Source: Paracoccaceae bacterium (GTDB lineage Bacteria; Pseudomonadota; Alphaproteobacteria; Rhodobacterales; Rhodobacteraceae). From it: a DNA stretch of 64,000 nucleotides. Below, in pieces: positions 28,425 through 38,204 of the stretch (position 1 is the stretch's first letter; every line of letters starts with the position of its first letter). Location: positions 310,001 to 374,000 of the forward strand of contig WKFI01000005.1 of assembly GCA_014872875.1 (NCBI GenBank). Reading direction: 5' to 3'. The notes beneath the pieces were generated by a model. It was not told where the DNA came from and searched no databases. It saw only the letters and a program-made list of their open reading frames with translations. The position numbers were made by a program, and so were the translations under genes.

Positions 28425-29216
28425 TTAGGGCAGTGCTCCGCCGGTTTCAAACAGACAGAATTCAAGATCCTGGATCGTGATCTGCGTCTTCTGGACGGTT
28501 ACAACCGCAAGGTTCGGTGCCTCGCGCGCTGGCAGGAAGCTGTCCCAGTCCCAGTCCGGAACCGGCGGCGGAGCCTGGTACAGGATCGAGCGGATTGTTC
28601 GGATCGGGATTTTTCCGGTCACGGCGCTTGCCGGACGGTGCACATGTCCTGCCAGAATTTGAACATTGCCATCATGGGCGGCCAGAAGATCTAGAACGGC
28701 AGAGCCGTTGCGCAGATTGTCCGGATCCAGCATCGGTAAACCCAAAGTCACCGGCGGGTGGTGCATTGCAACCAAAACCGTGCGGCCAGCAGCGTTTCGC
28801 AATTGATCATGCAGCCAGGCCAACCGAGCCTTGCAGAGTTCCCCGTAATCCTGCCCCGGTACCAACGTATCCAGGCACAATAGAACTGCGTCTCCCAGAT
28901 CCATCGCATATTGCACGTAATCCGACATCACCGGCCGAGGCAGATCAAGCAAGCGTGCCATCATGCCCCGGTCATCATGGTTTCCCGGCAGTGGACAAAT
29001 CGGCATCGGCAACCGGGCCAATTCCCTTGCCAACGCACGATAGTTTTCGTCGGTCGCATCTTCGACCAGATCTCCGGTGATCAGACAATGATCCGCATCC
29101 GCCAGATGACGGGTTACAAAATCGACGGCCGCCCGAAGACGAACCTTCGGATCATGTCCCAGAACCAAACCATCTGCATTGAAATGCAGATCTGACATCC
29201 AGACCAGCTTCACCAC
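28425..29216 (-). CDS. Calcineurin-like metallophosphoesterase (CpdA/GpdQ type)
   Basis: A 263-residue cytoplasmic phosphodiesterase. All dimetal motifs are present: MSDLHF (D-x-H) near residue 10, ITGDLVEDA (GD), PLPGNHDD (GNHD) near 78, MHHPP, and LAGHVHRP (GHxH) near 205. The combination with the class III fold suggests a cyclic nucleotide or glycerophosphodiester phosphodiesterase. The start is one of two adjacent GTG codons (29216 or 29213). It lies between amiC and mrcA. Confidence 0.88.
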   Translation of the reverse strand: MVKLVWMSDLHFNADGLVLGHDPKVRLRAAVDFVTRHLADADHCLITGDLVEDATDENYRALARELARLPMPICPLPGNHDDRGMMARLLDLPRPVMSDYVQYAMDLGDAVLLCLDTLVPGQDYGELCKARLAWLHDQLRNAAGRTVLVAMHHPPVTLGLPMLDPDNLRNGSAVLDLLAAHDGNVQILAGHVHRPASAVTGKIPIRTIRSILYQAPPPVPDWDWDSFLPAREAPNLAVVTVQKTQITIQDLEFCLFETGGALP

Positions 29217-29313
29217 GTGCTCTGCTCCTACACTCTGGCGTCAAACCCAAGGAACGTGACGGACCGGGCTTTCGCACCCGTACTTCGCGACTGTGTGTCC
29301 AAGGGGTGCCGGG

Positions 29314-30561
29314 CTATTGCCGGACCAAATTCCGCCGCGCCACGTCGTTTTCATGCCATTGGACCAAACCGTTGCGGATGGCCACCGCCATCCCCGCCCG
29401 CCAAGACGGATCGGTGAGATTCTTCAAATCACGCGGGCTGGACAGAAAACCGATCTCGATCAGAACCGACGGGATGTCGGCCGATTTCAAGACCGAAAAC
29501 CCGGCTGAACGTAGAGGACGGCGGTTCATTGGCCCACCGGTCTGGGTCATCGCATCGACCAAGGAACGCGCAAGCTGCTTTGTTCTGGGCTGTGTTTCCT
29601 GCCGGGCCAGATGCAACAGGATACCAGTTACCTGGTCATCCGTATCCGCCAGCTCCGCCCCGGCCAAAAGGTCTGCCCTATTGTGCCGTTCGGCAAGCTT
29701 GGCTGATGCCACATCCGATGCTTCGTCCGAAAGGACATAGACGGTTGCACCATGCGCCAAGCCTTCGGAAAGGCTGTCAGCATGCAAGGATACAAAAAGA
29801 TCTGCCTGCGCTCTTTGAGCCAGGGCAACACGCTGCTCCAAAGAAACAAAGTAATCCCCATCACGCGTCAGGATCACATCGAACCCACCACTGCGTACAA
29901 GGACATCACGCAATTCACGGGCAAACCGCAACATGAGGTTCTTTTCGGCCGTATTGCCGACTTCGGCTCCTGGATCTATGCCTCCGTGCCCGGCATCCAA
30001 AACGACCCTCAAGGGCGCATCCTCGCCTCGCTCAACCCGCTCCGGCAGGGTTTCAGGCTCCGGCAGATCCCAGCGTGGATCGTGAGGCGCTCCGGAAGTT
30101 GCGGCGAACTCTTCGTTTTGGATCGGTGACAGAACCAGATCCAGACGCGCCCGGGATGTTACGTCGTCAACTGACATGGCGGCTTGATGAACCTGCATCG
30201 ATTCTGTCAGTTCCAGAACCATACGAGACCAGCCCGGGACATAGGTTCCGAATCTCACCTGGGCGATCCGTTCCCCCTGCAAAACGTCCTCCCGGTTCAG
30301 TCCGGTCCAATCGACCTCTTGGAAATCCAGCACCAAACGCCTTGGCTCATCCAACGTGAAAATCCGGTACGGAACGCCTTGGCTGAGTGTCAGCTTGATC
30401 GCAACCTCGTCTCGACCTTGGTCAGTTATCCCGCTACCGTCGGGGATGATCCGGGCCAAGGCACTGAATTCCTGGGGCCCTGCTTGCTGCGCCAATGCGC
30501 CCTGCCCTGGCATCGCAAAACACAGGAACAGACCCATCAGCCGGGCCAAAAATCTGCTCAT
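29314..30561 (-). CDS. amiC: N-acetylmuramoyl-L-alanine amidase, AmiC type
   Basis: A 415-residue periplasmic zinc amidase that cleaves stem peptides from peptidoglycan during cell separation. A signal peptide (MSRFLARLMGLFLCFAMPGQ...LAQQ) is followed by an AMIN targeting domain at about 35-140 and the Amidase_3 catalytic domain at about 185-410 with VVLDAGHGGIDPGAE, SLHADSLSEG and VLIEIGFLSSPRDLKNL. ATG 30561 was chosen because it begins the signal peptide; the upstream frame is basic and unlike a protein N-terminus. Confidence 0.94.
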   Translation of the reverse strand: MSRFLARLMGLFLCFAMPGQGALAQQAGPQEFSALARIIPDGSGITDQGRDEVAIKLTLSQGVPYRIFTLDEPRRLVLDFQEVDWTGLNREDVLQGERIAQVRFGTYVPGWSRMVLELTESMQVHQAAMSVDDVTSRARLDLVLSPIQNEEFAATSGAPHDPRWDLPEPETLPERVERGEDAPLRVVLDAGHGGIDPGAEVGNTAEKNLMLRFARELRDVLVRSGGFDVILTRDGDYFVSLEQRVALAQRAQADLFVSLHADSLSEGLAHGATVYVLSDEASDVASAKLAERHNRADLLAGAELADTDDQVTGILLHLARQETQPRTKQLARSLVDAMTQTGGPMNRRPLRSAGFSVLKSADIPSVLIEIGFLSSPRDLKNLTDPSWRAGMAVAIRNGLVQWHENDVARRNLVRQ

Positions 30562-30642
30562 CACTCGTATCCTCAAATAGGGCCTTATCAGCTTTTCTCG
30601 CAGGATACTCCGTTCCCTTGCCCGTTCAACCCTTGGCACCAC

Positions 30643-31788
30643 TCAGCCCCGCGTCGCCATGAAGTTCCGCAAGCGTTCAAGCCCCTCTTCAATATCCGCT
30701 GTCGAGCGAGCATAGGAAAAGCGCAGCGTAGTCGCACCGCGTTCAGGATCAAAATCCAGCCCTGGCGTCACAGCAACCCCGGCGTGTTCCAGGATCTCAG
30801 AAGCAAAGGCCCGGCTGTCATCGGTCAGATCCGAGACGTCCGCGTAAACATAGAATGCGCCATCAGGAGGTGCGATCTTGGTAAACCCAGCCGCGGGCAA
30901 ACCTTCCAGCATCAACTTTCGGTTCTGCGCGTAAACCGCCAGATTATCTTGCAATTCGTCCTTGCACTCCATCGCAGCCAAAGCAGCGACCTGGCTGGCG
31001 TGAGGCGCACAGATGAACATGTTCTGGGCGATCCTCTCGACCACCCGCACCTGATCTTCGGGAACGACCATCCAGCCTACCCGCCAGCCGGTCATCGAGA
31101 AGTATTTGGAGAAGGAGTTGATCACGTAACAGTCATCGGTCAGTTCAAGTGCCGTGACGGCTTTGGCCTCATATTCAAGCCCGTGGTAGATCTCATCGCT
31201 TATGAAACTGGCCCCTTGCACACGCGCAGCTTCGACCAGCGCGCCCATGGCGGCATGATCCAACATGGTGCCCGTTGGATTTGCGGGAGAGGCCACCAGG
31301 AGCCCTGCCAGATCCAAACCCTCCAGATCTGCCGCCACCGGTTGCAGCCGGTTTTCCGGCGCTGTCTGAACATCCACCGGCACCAGACCCAAAGCGCTCA
31401 GGATCTGCCGGTAGGACGGATAGCCCGGCGCACCGATCCCGACCCGGTCTCCGCTGTCAAAAAGCGCGGTGAAGCTTAACAGGAAAGCCCCTGATGAGCC
31501 CGGTGTCACGATCACCCGATCTGGGTTCAGATCGACATTATACCACTCTCCGTACAACTGGGCGATGCGCCGGCGCAACGCGGGCAGACCCAAGGCGACA
31601 GTGTATCCCAACGCATCTGACAGCAGAGATTTAGACAGAGCTTCCATCGCGACCTTGGGCGCACCTGTCCCTGGCTGCCCTACCTCCATATGGATGATAT
31701 GGCGTCCGGCCTCCTCGGCTTGACGCGCTGCTTCCATCACATCCATCACAATGAAGGGATCGACCTGAGACCGGGTTGAGTTTCGCAT
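30643..31788 (-). CDS. Class I/II PLP-dependent aminotransferase
   Basis: A 381-residue fold-type I aminotransferase. It has VGQPGTGAPKVA near residue 40, SPANPTGTMLDHAAM, and the PLP-lysine in NSFSKYFSMTGWRVGW (about residue 225), with the substrate-carboxylate Arg in TLRFSYARS near the end. The ATG at 31788 overlaps an upstream frame of the divergent M48 gene; start regions are only 22 bases apart, so the promoters must overlap the coding ends. Substrate not determined. Confidence 0.9.
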   Translation of the reverse strand: MRNSTRSQVDPFIVMDVMEAARQAEEAGRHIIHMEVGQPGTGAPKVAMEALSKSLLSDALGYTVALGLPALRRRIAQLYGEWYNVDLNPDRVIVTPGSSGAFLLSFTALFDSGDRVGIGAPGYPSYRQILSALGLVPVDVQTAPENRLQPVAADLEGLDLAGLLVASPANPTGTMLDHAAMGALVEAARVQGASFISDEIYHGLEYEAKAVTALELTDDCYVINSFSKYFSMTGWRVGWMVVPEDQVRVVERIAQNMFICAPHASQVAALAAMECKDELQDNLAVYAQNRKLMLEGLPAAGFTKIAPPDGAFYVYADVSDLTDDSRAFASEILEHAGVAVTPGLDFDPERGATTLRFSYARSTADIEEGLERLRNFMATRG

Positions 31789-31810
31789 GTGGTTCTCCCA
31801 TGGTGCCGCC

Positions 31811-33160
31811 ATGGCTTTTGAGCGTGTATCCAAAGCGGCGTCAATCCCGACCCTGTTTGCAGCAGTCCTGTTTTACCTGGCGACGACGGTTCAGGCCACG
31901 GCCACCGGGTTGTTGCGTGACGCCGATATCGAACATGCGCTGGTTCAGTTGTCTGCTCCGATCCTGCGGGCTGCAGGGCTCCCGCAAAGCACAAGGGTGC
32001 TCCTTGTTGACGACCCGAGCTTCAACGCTTTTGTCATTGATAACAAAACGATATTTTTCAACTATGGCCTAATCAGCAAAATTGGACACGCTGGCGTGGT
32101 TCAGGCCGTGATCGCACATGAAGCAGCTCATATTGCCAATGGACACATAACGCGCCGTATGGCCAACTTGAAATCCGCGCGCACAGCAGCCGGCTTGGGC
32201 CTCGCCTTGGCAGCTATTGCTGCCGCGGCAGGCGCTGGTGAGGCCGCTGCCGGCATCGCGGTAGGCACTCAGACCTCCGCACTCAGGTCATTCCTGGCCC
32301 ATACACGGGCCGAAGAAGCCTCGGCAGACCGGTCCGCGGCAGCCTATATGTCACGAGCCGATGTCAGCCCCAGATTTCTTGTGGACCTGCATGAAACCTT
32401 TCGAGGTCAGGAACTGCTCAGCCCTTCGCGTCAGGACCCCTATATGCGCTCCCACCCTTTGACGCAGGATCGGCTCCGGGCCGCACGGGCCTATGTCGCC
32501 GCGCATGGCGATAATGCGCCTGAAAACTTGGATGCGGATTACTGGTTCGCAAGGGCCCGCGGTAAGATCACGGCCTACACCCGTGCACCAAAGTGGACGC
32601 GGCAACGCATGCGTGAAGAATCGCATGCCGATATCCGGTTCATGCGAGAAGCAATCTCATATCACCGGGAACGCGACCTGCCCAAAAGTCTGACTGCCAT
32701 CAACCAGGCGTTGGCACTGCGCCCAACGGATGCGTATTACATGGACCTCAAAGGTCAGATCCTTATGGAGAACAGGCGCTGGACGGACGCCTTGGCTGTT
32801 TACAAGACAGCCGTCGATCTGGCTCCCAAGGACGCCCTGATCCTCGGCGGATATGGCCGCGCACTGCTGGCATCTGGTCAGCCCAAGGCCGCAATCGACG
32901 TGATGGAGAAAGCGCGGCAACGGGATTTCCGCGACGTCCGCCTGCTTCGGGACATGTCGCTGGCCTATGCAAAGACAAACCAAAACGGTATGGCTGCGGT
33001 TGTTACGGCTGAACGCTATGCCTTGCAGGGACGACTCAAAGACGCCGGGTTGCACGCGCGTCGGGCCGTCGCGCAACTCCCCCGTGGTTCTGCTGCTTGG
33101 CGCCGTGCAGAAGACATACTGATCGCCGCCGAGCGTTTCGAGAAAGGAAAGAAACGATGA
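31811..33160 (+). CDS. M48 family metalloprotease with TPR repeats (BepA-like)
   Basis: A 449-residue exported protease. A signal sequence (ASIPTLFAAVLFYLATTVQATA) precedes the peptidase domain with zinc motif HEAAHIANGH (about residue 105) and the downstream Glu ligand in TRAEEASADRSAA. The C-terminal half (about 290-440) has TPR units (AINQALALRPTDAYYMDLKG, ALAVYKTAVDLAPKDALILG). The architecture matches periplasmic BepA/YfgC, which helps outer-membrane protein quality control. ATG 31811 was preferred to 31787, which overlaps the divergent gene. Its stop codon overlaps the DsbA-like gene as ATGA. Confidence 0.9.
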   Translation: MAFERVSKAASIPTLFAAVLFYLATTVQATATGLLRDADIEHALVQLSAPILRAAGLPQSTRVLLVDDPSFNAFVIDNKTIFFNYGLISKIGHAGVVQAVIAHEAAHIANGHITRRMANLKSARTAAGLGLALAAIAAAAGAGEAAAGIAVGTQTSALRSFLAHTRAEEASADRSAAAYMSRADVSPRFLVDLHETFRGQELLSPSRQDPYMRSHPLTQDRLRAARAYVAAHGDNAPENLDADYWFARARGKITAYTRAPKWTRQRMREESHADIRFMREAISYHRERDLPKSLTAINQALALRPTDAYYMDLKGQILMENRRWTDALAVYKTAVDLAPKDALILGGYGRALLASGQPKAAIDVMEKARQRDFRDVRLLRDMSLAYAKTNQNGMAAVVTAERYALQGRLKDAGLHARRAVAQLPRGSAAWRRAEDILIAAERFEKGKKR

Positions 33161-33939
33161 TAGAAACCACCCGTCCCTTGCGGGGTCTCCTGTCCACGTT
33201 CCGGGCATCCGTTGCGGCCCTGGCCATGCTGGCCCTGCCGGCACAGGCCGTCGATCTTGGATCAATGTCCGCTGAAGAACGCGAGGCATTTCGTGCCGAG
33301 GTGCGTTCCTACCTGCTGGACAACCCCGAAGTGATCCTGGAGGCTATCGAGATCCTGGAACAGCGTCAGGCCGTGGCTGAAGCGCAGGCAGATGTTGAGC
33401 TTGTCGCCTCCAATCGAGAGGCATTGTTCGATGACGGGTACTCGTGGGTAGGCGGAAATCCGGACGGTGACATTACTCTCGTCGAGTTCATGGACTACCG
33501 CTGCGGCTATTGCCGTCGGGCTGTTCCGGAAGTTGAGGAACTCCTTGCCGCTGATGGAAACATCCGTCTGATAATCAAGGAGTTTCCGATTCTGGGCGAT
33601 GCGTCGGTTCTGTCATCGCGCTTTGCAGTGGCCACCAAACATGTTGCTGGGGACGAGGCCTATAAACAGGTTCATGACGCGCTGATCGCCTTTAGCGGCG
33701 AACCGAGCGAAGTTTCGTTGCGGCGTCTGGCCGAAGGCCTGGGTCTGGACGCTGACCCGATTATGGCGGCGATGGATTCCGACCAAGTGACCGAAGAACT
33801 GCGTCAAACCAGAGAACTGGCCCAACGCCTGCGGATTTCCGGCACACCGACCTTTGTGCTCGAGAATGAGCTTTTGCGCGGGTACCTGCCTGCGGATCAG
33901 TTGGCCATTATCGCGGCCGAACAGCGCGAACAGGGATAA
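33157..33939 (+). CDS. DsbA-family thioredoxin-fold oxidoreductase
   Basis: A 260-residue periplasmic protein with a signal peptide (about residues 1-33, ending PAQAVD), a helical N-terminal extension (EEREAFRAEVRSYLLDNPEV) and a thioredoxin fold with active site CGYC in FMDYRCGYCRRAVPEV. The cis-Pro is in SGTPTFVLEN. The helical extension plus DsbA fold is typical of the ScsC/Com1-like group. It starts inside the M48 protease stop codon, so the two are cotranslated and probably act together on envelope protein folding. Confidence 0.9.
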   Translation: MIETTRPLRGLLSTFRASVAALAMLALPAQAVDLGSMSAEEREAFRAEVRSYLLDNPEVILEAIEILEQRQAVAEAQADVELVASNREALFDDGYSWVGGNPDGDITLVEFMDYRCGYCRRAVPEVEELLAADGNIRLIIKEFPILGDASVLSSRFAVATKHVAGDEAYKQVHDALIAFSGEPSEVSLRRLAEGLGLDADPIMAAMDSDQVTEELRQTRELAQRLRISGTPTFVLENELLRGYLPADQLAIIAAEQREQG

Positions 33940-33948
33940 GTCCTGCGC

Positions 33949-33976
33949 AGCGGATCGGCAGACAGACCGATCCGCT
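33949..33976. terminator. Candidate bidirectional terminator
   Basis: A 10-bp perfect stem AGCGGATCGG/CCGATCCGCT (33949-33958, 33967-33976) with an 8-nt loop lies between the convergent DsbA-like gene and ispG. No strong T-run is present on either side. Confidence 0.5.
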
Positions 33977-34010
33977 TGCTGCCGTACTGCAGGTTTACGT
34001 ATAGCCCGCC

Positions 34011-35132
34011 TTACTCGGCCGCGTCCTGCGCGGCATCAAGTTCGTGCGCCTTGCGTTCGACCTGCTCCACGATGTGATCGATCATCTGTTCGTTGGACAT
34101 TTTGTGGCTGGCCTTTCCCGCCAAGTAGACCATGCCGGATCCTGCACCGCCTCCGGTAAAGCCCACATCAGTCATCAACGCCTCGCCCGGACCATTCACC
34201 ACGCACCCGATGATCGACAGGCTCATCGGTGTGTGGATGTGCGCCAGCCGATGTTCAAGAGCCTCAACTGTTTTGATAACGTCGAACCCCTGCCGCGCGC
34301 AGGACGGGCAGGATATGATGTTTACGCCTCGATGCCGAAGGCCAAGGGACTTCAGGATCTCATAGCCGACCTTGACCTCTTCCACTGGATCGGCGCTGAG
34401 CGAAACGCGCAAAGTGTCGCCAATTCCCATCCACAACAACTGACCAAGGCCGATGGCGGACTTGATCGTGCCGGATACGAACCCACCAGCCTCGGTGATG
34501 CCAAGGTGAATCGGAGCGTCAGTGGCTTCTGCCAGCATTTGATAGGCAGCTGCCGACATAAACACGTCGGAAGCTTTAACGCTGATCTTGTATTCGTGGA
34601 AATCGTGTTCTTGCAGGATACGGATATGTTCCAGCCCACTTTCGACCATGGCGTCCGGGCACGGCTCTCCATATTTGTCCAAGAGGTGTTTTTCCAACGA
34701 CCCCGCATTCACACCGATGCGAATTGAACACTCATGATCACGTGCAGCCTTGATCACTTCGGCCACCCGGTCGGGAGATCCGATATTTCCAGGATTGATG
34801 CGCAGGCACGCAGCCCCCGCTTCGGCAGCTTCGATCCCACGCTTGTAGTGAAAATGGATGTCCGCCACGATCGGAACAGGGCTTTCAGCCACGATTTCCT
34901 TCAAAGCTCTGGATGAGGCTTGATCAGGAACGGAAACCCGAACGATATCGGCGCCAGCCTCGGCCGCAGCTTGAACCTGTGCAACAGTCGCCGCCACATC
35001 CGTGGTTGGCGTGTTTGTCATGGTCTGCACAGCAATCGGAGCATCGCCCCCAACGGGCACATTTCCGACCATGATCTGACGGCTCTTGCGGCGTTCGATA
35101 TTGCGCCAAGGGCGAATGGGATTATGCGACAT
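34011..35132 (-). CDS. ispG: 4-hydroxy-3-methylbut-2-enyl diphosphate synthase
   Basis: A 373-residue [4Fe-4S] enzyme of the MEP isoprenoid pathway. The TIM-barrel N-terminus begins [20 protein letters not shown]; the cluster Cys residues are in [13 protein letters not shown] and [10 protein letters not shown] near the C-terminus. ATG 35132 ([11 protein letters not shown]) matches the usual start. It lies 112 bases downstream of rodZ on the same strand, an order known in alphaproteobacteria. Confidence 0.96.
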   Translation of the reverse strand: MSHNPIRPWRNIERRKSRQIMVGNVPVGGDAPIAVQTMTNTPTTDVAATVAQVQAAAEAGADIVRVSVPDQASSRALKEIVAESPVPIVADIHFHYKRGIEAAEAGAACLRINPGNIGSPDRVAEVIKAARDHECSIRIGVNAGSLEKHLLDKYGEPCPDAMVESGLEHIRILQEHDFHEYKISVKASDVFMSAAAYQMLAEATDAPIHLGITEAGGFVSGTIKSAIGLGQLLWMGIGDTLRVSLSADPVEEVKVGYEILKSLGLRHRGVNIISCPSCARQGFDVIKTVEALEHRLAHIHTPMSLSIIGCVVNGPGEALMTDVGFTGGGAGSGMVYLAGKASHKMSNEQMIDHIVEQVERKAHELDAAQDAAE

Positions 35133-35244
35133 GGGATCGGATTTCCGGCTATGGCTTGCGCTGTGTCGCATAGATAAGCCGGTCGCCAGTCAGAGACAAT
35201 GGCACCCTGCACGACATATTGCGCAGTTTCGCCGCTTTACGCAT

Positions 35245-36450
35245 TCAGTCTTCGGCGATCGGCTCTTCTTGTGTACGCAACGCCGAGGCTTCTGCCACAT
35301 ACTGCTTCAGCGCACTGTTCCGGTCCTGCTCGAGATCTGCGACCTCAAACTGTTCCGCAACCAGATCCTTGGTCATGGCAAAATTCTTGGTCACTTGTCC
35401 GCGCGTGCCCAACGGGCCGTAGTGTTCGCCGTCCATTGCAAAATAGATTGCTCCGGACTCCCCAGCGCGCAGAGTCGGCGGTTCCTCGGTGAGAGGGACT
35501 TCGAAGGTCTGGCCCCTCTCCATGATACCTTCAAAGATCACGCTGCCATCTGCGGCCCGCACGCGAACCCACGACGGGCTGACAGCAACCATGACCAGGT
35601 TGGGAGAAACTTCTTCCAAAACCTGCGGAACCGGCTGCGCAACCGGCGCATCCGGGCGCTGCGCTTCTGCGATCTGAACCTGAGGCAGGCTTGGCGTCCG
35701 GAAACTCCCCACCGTGCTCGGGTCCAAGGTCGAAATCGGTGCGTCCCGCGCCGTCAGAACGGGAACATCCAATGCTTGCGGACGATACAAACGATCCAAA
35801 GCTTCCGCTGCCGGAACATCTTCGGGCGCAGCCACACGCGCCGCCCCCTCCAGCGGGTCAAGATCGGCCAGTACAATGGGTGTCTGCTCAACCGGCGCGA
35901 ACTGAACTTGCTGCACCTCTTTCAGAACCGACCATCCGCCATAGCCGATGCCGGCAATGAGGGCGAGCAGAACCATCGTGCTGCCAATGGCACGCGGTTC
36001 AATATGGTTGAAGAAACTGTCCTTGACCGGTGCGAACGGCATGTTCGGCGACACCAGTGGGTCCCGCAGATCCTTTGACGAGATCGGGCCCTTCACAGGT
36101 TTCTGCCCAGAGGCCTCGGCCGACATGCCGTGGGCCACGGCAAAGCCACTTTCGGCGCAGAACGTTGCAAAGGCCTCATCCGGGTTCATACCCAGATAGC
36201 GGGCATAAGAACGCACATACCCGGCAATGAAGCCGGGCGTATCAAAAACAGACGGGTCCGAGTTTTCGATGGCTGCGATGTAGCTGGCCTTGATCCTGAG
36301 CTCCCGTTGCACGTCCAGCAACGATTTGCCCATGGTCGCGCGTTCGCCGCGCATCATGTCACCAAGTCGCAGTTCAAAATCGTCAAACCCTTTGGGTTCG
36401 GCGACCTCTTCTTCGGCTTTGGTCATGCGCTGAGTTATGCGCCCGATCAT
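35245..36450 (-). CDS. rodZ: RodZ-like helix-turn-helix membrane protein (DUF4115)
   Basis: A 401-residue protein: cytoplasmic HTH_25 domain at about 27-95 (FELRLGDMMRGERATMGKSL, LRIKASYIAAIENSD), a single membrane helix at about 178-200 (STMVLLALIAGIGYGGWSVL), a Pro-rich periplasmic linker, and a C-terminal DUF4115 beta domain (WVRVRAADGSVIFEGIMERG). RodZ links MreB to the membrane in cell-shape control. The linker is longer than in E. coli. Upstream of ispG in the same orientation. Confidence 0.88.
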   Translation of the reverse strand: MIGRITQRMTKAEEEVAEPKGFDDFELRLGDMMRGERATMGKSLLDVQRELRIKASYIAAIENSDPSVFDTPGFIAGYVRSYARYLGMNPDEAFATFCAESGFAVAHGMSAEASGQKPVKGPISSKDLRDPLVSPNMPFAPVKDSFFNHIEPRAIGSTMVLLALIAGIGYGGWSVLKEVQQVQFAPVEQTPIVLADLDPLEGAARVAAPEDVPAAEALDRLYRPQALDVPVLTARDAPISTLDPSTVGSFRTPSLPQVQIAEAQRPDAPVAQPVPQVLEEVSPNLVMVAVSPSWVRVRAADGSVIFEGIMERGQTFEVPLTEEPPTLRAGESGAIYFAMDGEHYGPLGTRGQVTKNFAMTKDLVAEQFEVADLEQDRNSALKQYVAEASALRTQEEPIAED

Positions 36451-36580
36451 ACCTGCTGTCCCATTTTAGTGCCTGCCGCAATCATCCCCATGGTGCTTGG
36501 AACCCCTGCACCGATTCGACCGCACCCTTTTCTTAAGAACAGGGTAACATAATGAAAGGCTTATTGCATCTTCGTGAGTG

Positions 36581-37804
36581 TCAGCCCGCCAATTCGGCAC
36601 GATTCAGCGCACAATGCGACCACAGAGCGTCCATGGCATTGACCAACGCATCCATCTCGCGCGGGCCATGCACGGGCGACGGTGTGAAGCGCAGACGTTC
36701 GGTCCCGCGCGGCACTGTCGGGAAGTTGATCGGCTGAACATAAATCCCGTATCCGTCCAGCAACATGTCACTGAGTTTCTTGGTATGAACCGGATCGCCG
36801 ACAATGACCGGGACGATGTGACTGCCGTGATCAATGATCGGCAGACCCAAACCTTTCAGACGCAGTTTCAAGATCTTGGCCTGAGTCTGGTGACGTTCAC
36901 GCAGATCCTGCGCGGACTTCAAATACGCCACGGAGGCCGCAGCGCCTGCGGCAACCGCAGGAGGAAGCGAAGTGGTAAAGATGAAGCCCGGCGCGTAAGA
37001 CCTTATGGCGTCACACATTTTCGCGCTGGCGGCGATATAACCACCCATCACACCATAGGCCTTGGCCAGTGTTCCGTTGATGATGTCGATACGATGTGCC
37101 AAGTTATCGCGCTCGGTCACCCCACCACCGCGGGCACCATACATTCCAACTGCGTGTACTTCGTCGATATAGGTCAACGCACCGAATTCATCCGCGAGAT
37201 CGCAGATCTCCTCGATCGGGCCAAAGTCACCGTCCATCGAATAAACAGATTCAAAGGCGATCAGCTTTGGCGCGTTCGGATCATCGGCTTCCAGCAATTC
37301 GCGCAGATGGGCCACATCATTGTGCCGGAAGACACGCTTGGCACCCCCATTACGGCGCACGCCTTCGATCATTGACGCATGGTTCAAAGCGTCCGAATAG
37401 ATGATCAGTCCGGGAAAAAGCTTCGGCAGTGTCGAAAGCGTCGCGTCGTTGGCGATATAGGCGCTGGTGAACAGCAGGGCAGCTTCCTTGCTATGCAGAT
37501 CGGCCAATTCCGCTTCCAGCTGCTTGTGATACACAGTGGTGCCCGAGATATTGCGGGTTCCCCCGGAACCAGCACCGGCCGAGTCCACAGCATCATGCAT
37601 GGCATTCAGAACGACAGGGTGCTGACCCATGCCAAGATAGTCATTTCCGCACCACACAGTAATGTTCTGTTCGCTGCCATCTGGACGCGTCCAGATGGCA
37701 TGAGGGAAATGCCCGTTCCGACGTTCGATATCGATGAAGGTCCGATACCGGCCTTCGTCGTGGAGCTTTTGAATGGCTTCGTCGAGTTTCGAGGTATAGT
37801 CCAA
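36581..37804 (-). CDS. hemA: 5-aminolevulinate synthase (C4 pathway)
   Basis: A 407-residue PLP enzyme condensing glycine and succinyl-CoA to 5-aminolevulinate for haem and tetrapyrrole synthesis. It is nearly collinear with Rhodobacter HemA ([53 protein letters not shown], with the PLP Lys in [13 protein letters not shown]). I chose a TTG start at 37804 because GGAGG lies six bases upstream and the resulting [12 protein letters not shown] matches the Rhodobacter N-terminus and length; an in-frame ATG at 37861 would add 19 unusual residues. An FNR-type box is 150 bases upstream. Confidence 0.95.
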   Translation of the reverse strand: MDYTSKLDEAIQKLHDEGRYRTFIDIERRNGHFPHAIWTRPDGSEQNITVWCGNDYLGMGQHPVVLNAMHDAVDSAGAGSGGTRNISGTTVYHKQLEAELADLHSKEAALLFTSAYIANDATLSTLPKLFPGLIIYSDALNHASMIEGVRRNGGAKRVFRHNDVAHLRELLEADDPNAPKLIAFESVYSMDGDFGPIEEICDLADEFGALTYIDEVHAVGMYGARGGGVTERDNLAHRIDIINGTLAKAYGVMGGYIAASAKMCDAIRSYAPGFIFTTSLPPAVAAGAAASVAYLKSAQDLRERHQTQAKILKLRLKGLGLPIIDHGSHIVPVIVGDPVHTKKLSDMLLDGYGIYVQPINFPTVPRGTERLRFTPSPVHGPREMDALVNAMDALWSHCALNRAELAG

Positions 37805-38204
37805 AAGGGCCTCCAGTTCGTCGTCCGGCTTGGAGCCGGCTTGGCTATTCTTGCAGTACATTCACGTTTATGAATGATTACCTGCCATGCAGTTGTCTTG
37901 CAACTGCTTACATCTTTCGCTCATCTGCTTACATCCCGGCCAGATGTCGCAGCCTTGATTTGGGTCAAATAACTCGGTCGGGGCCCAGCGACAAGAATTT
38001 CTGCGCCACTTAGCACCCTGAAAACGGCGCGTCTTTTCACTTTTTCGAATAGCTGTTTCCCGCCATTGTGACATGTTTCCGAAAAGCGTCGCTGACCCGG
38101 CCCTTGAATCGGGCGTCCAACCACACGAATCTCGGTTTTCACTGCCGCCAATGCGGTCTAGGCTTCGCCCCGAAAACCTACCCAACATATGAGGACTCTG
38201 CCCT
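37805..38204. promoter_or_regulatory. Divergent hemA / M20 peptidase intergenic region
   Basis: A 400-bp interval holding the promoters of hemA (minus) and the M20 peptidase gene (plus). The only strong signal I see is the FNR-type box at 37955-37968. A GAGGA ribosome binding site precedes the plus-strand gene. Confidence 0.6.
37955..37968. promoter_or_regulatory. FNR/FnrL-type binding site upstream of hemA
   Basis: TTGATTTGGGTCAA matches the FNR consensus TTGAT-N4-ATCAA at nine of ten defined positions. In Rhodobacter hemA is a known FnrL target, which supports oxygen control here. Confidence 0.75.

Noticed and set aside
37862-37921. ATG at 37861 as the hemA start
   Set aside because: It would add 19 residues absent from close relatives, whereas TTG 37804 has a strong Shine-Dalgarno site and the right length.
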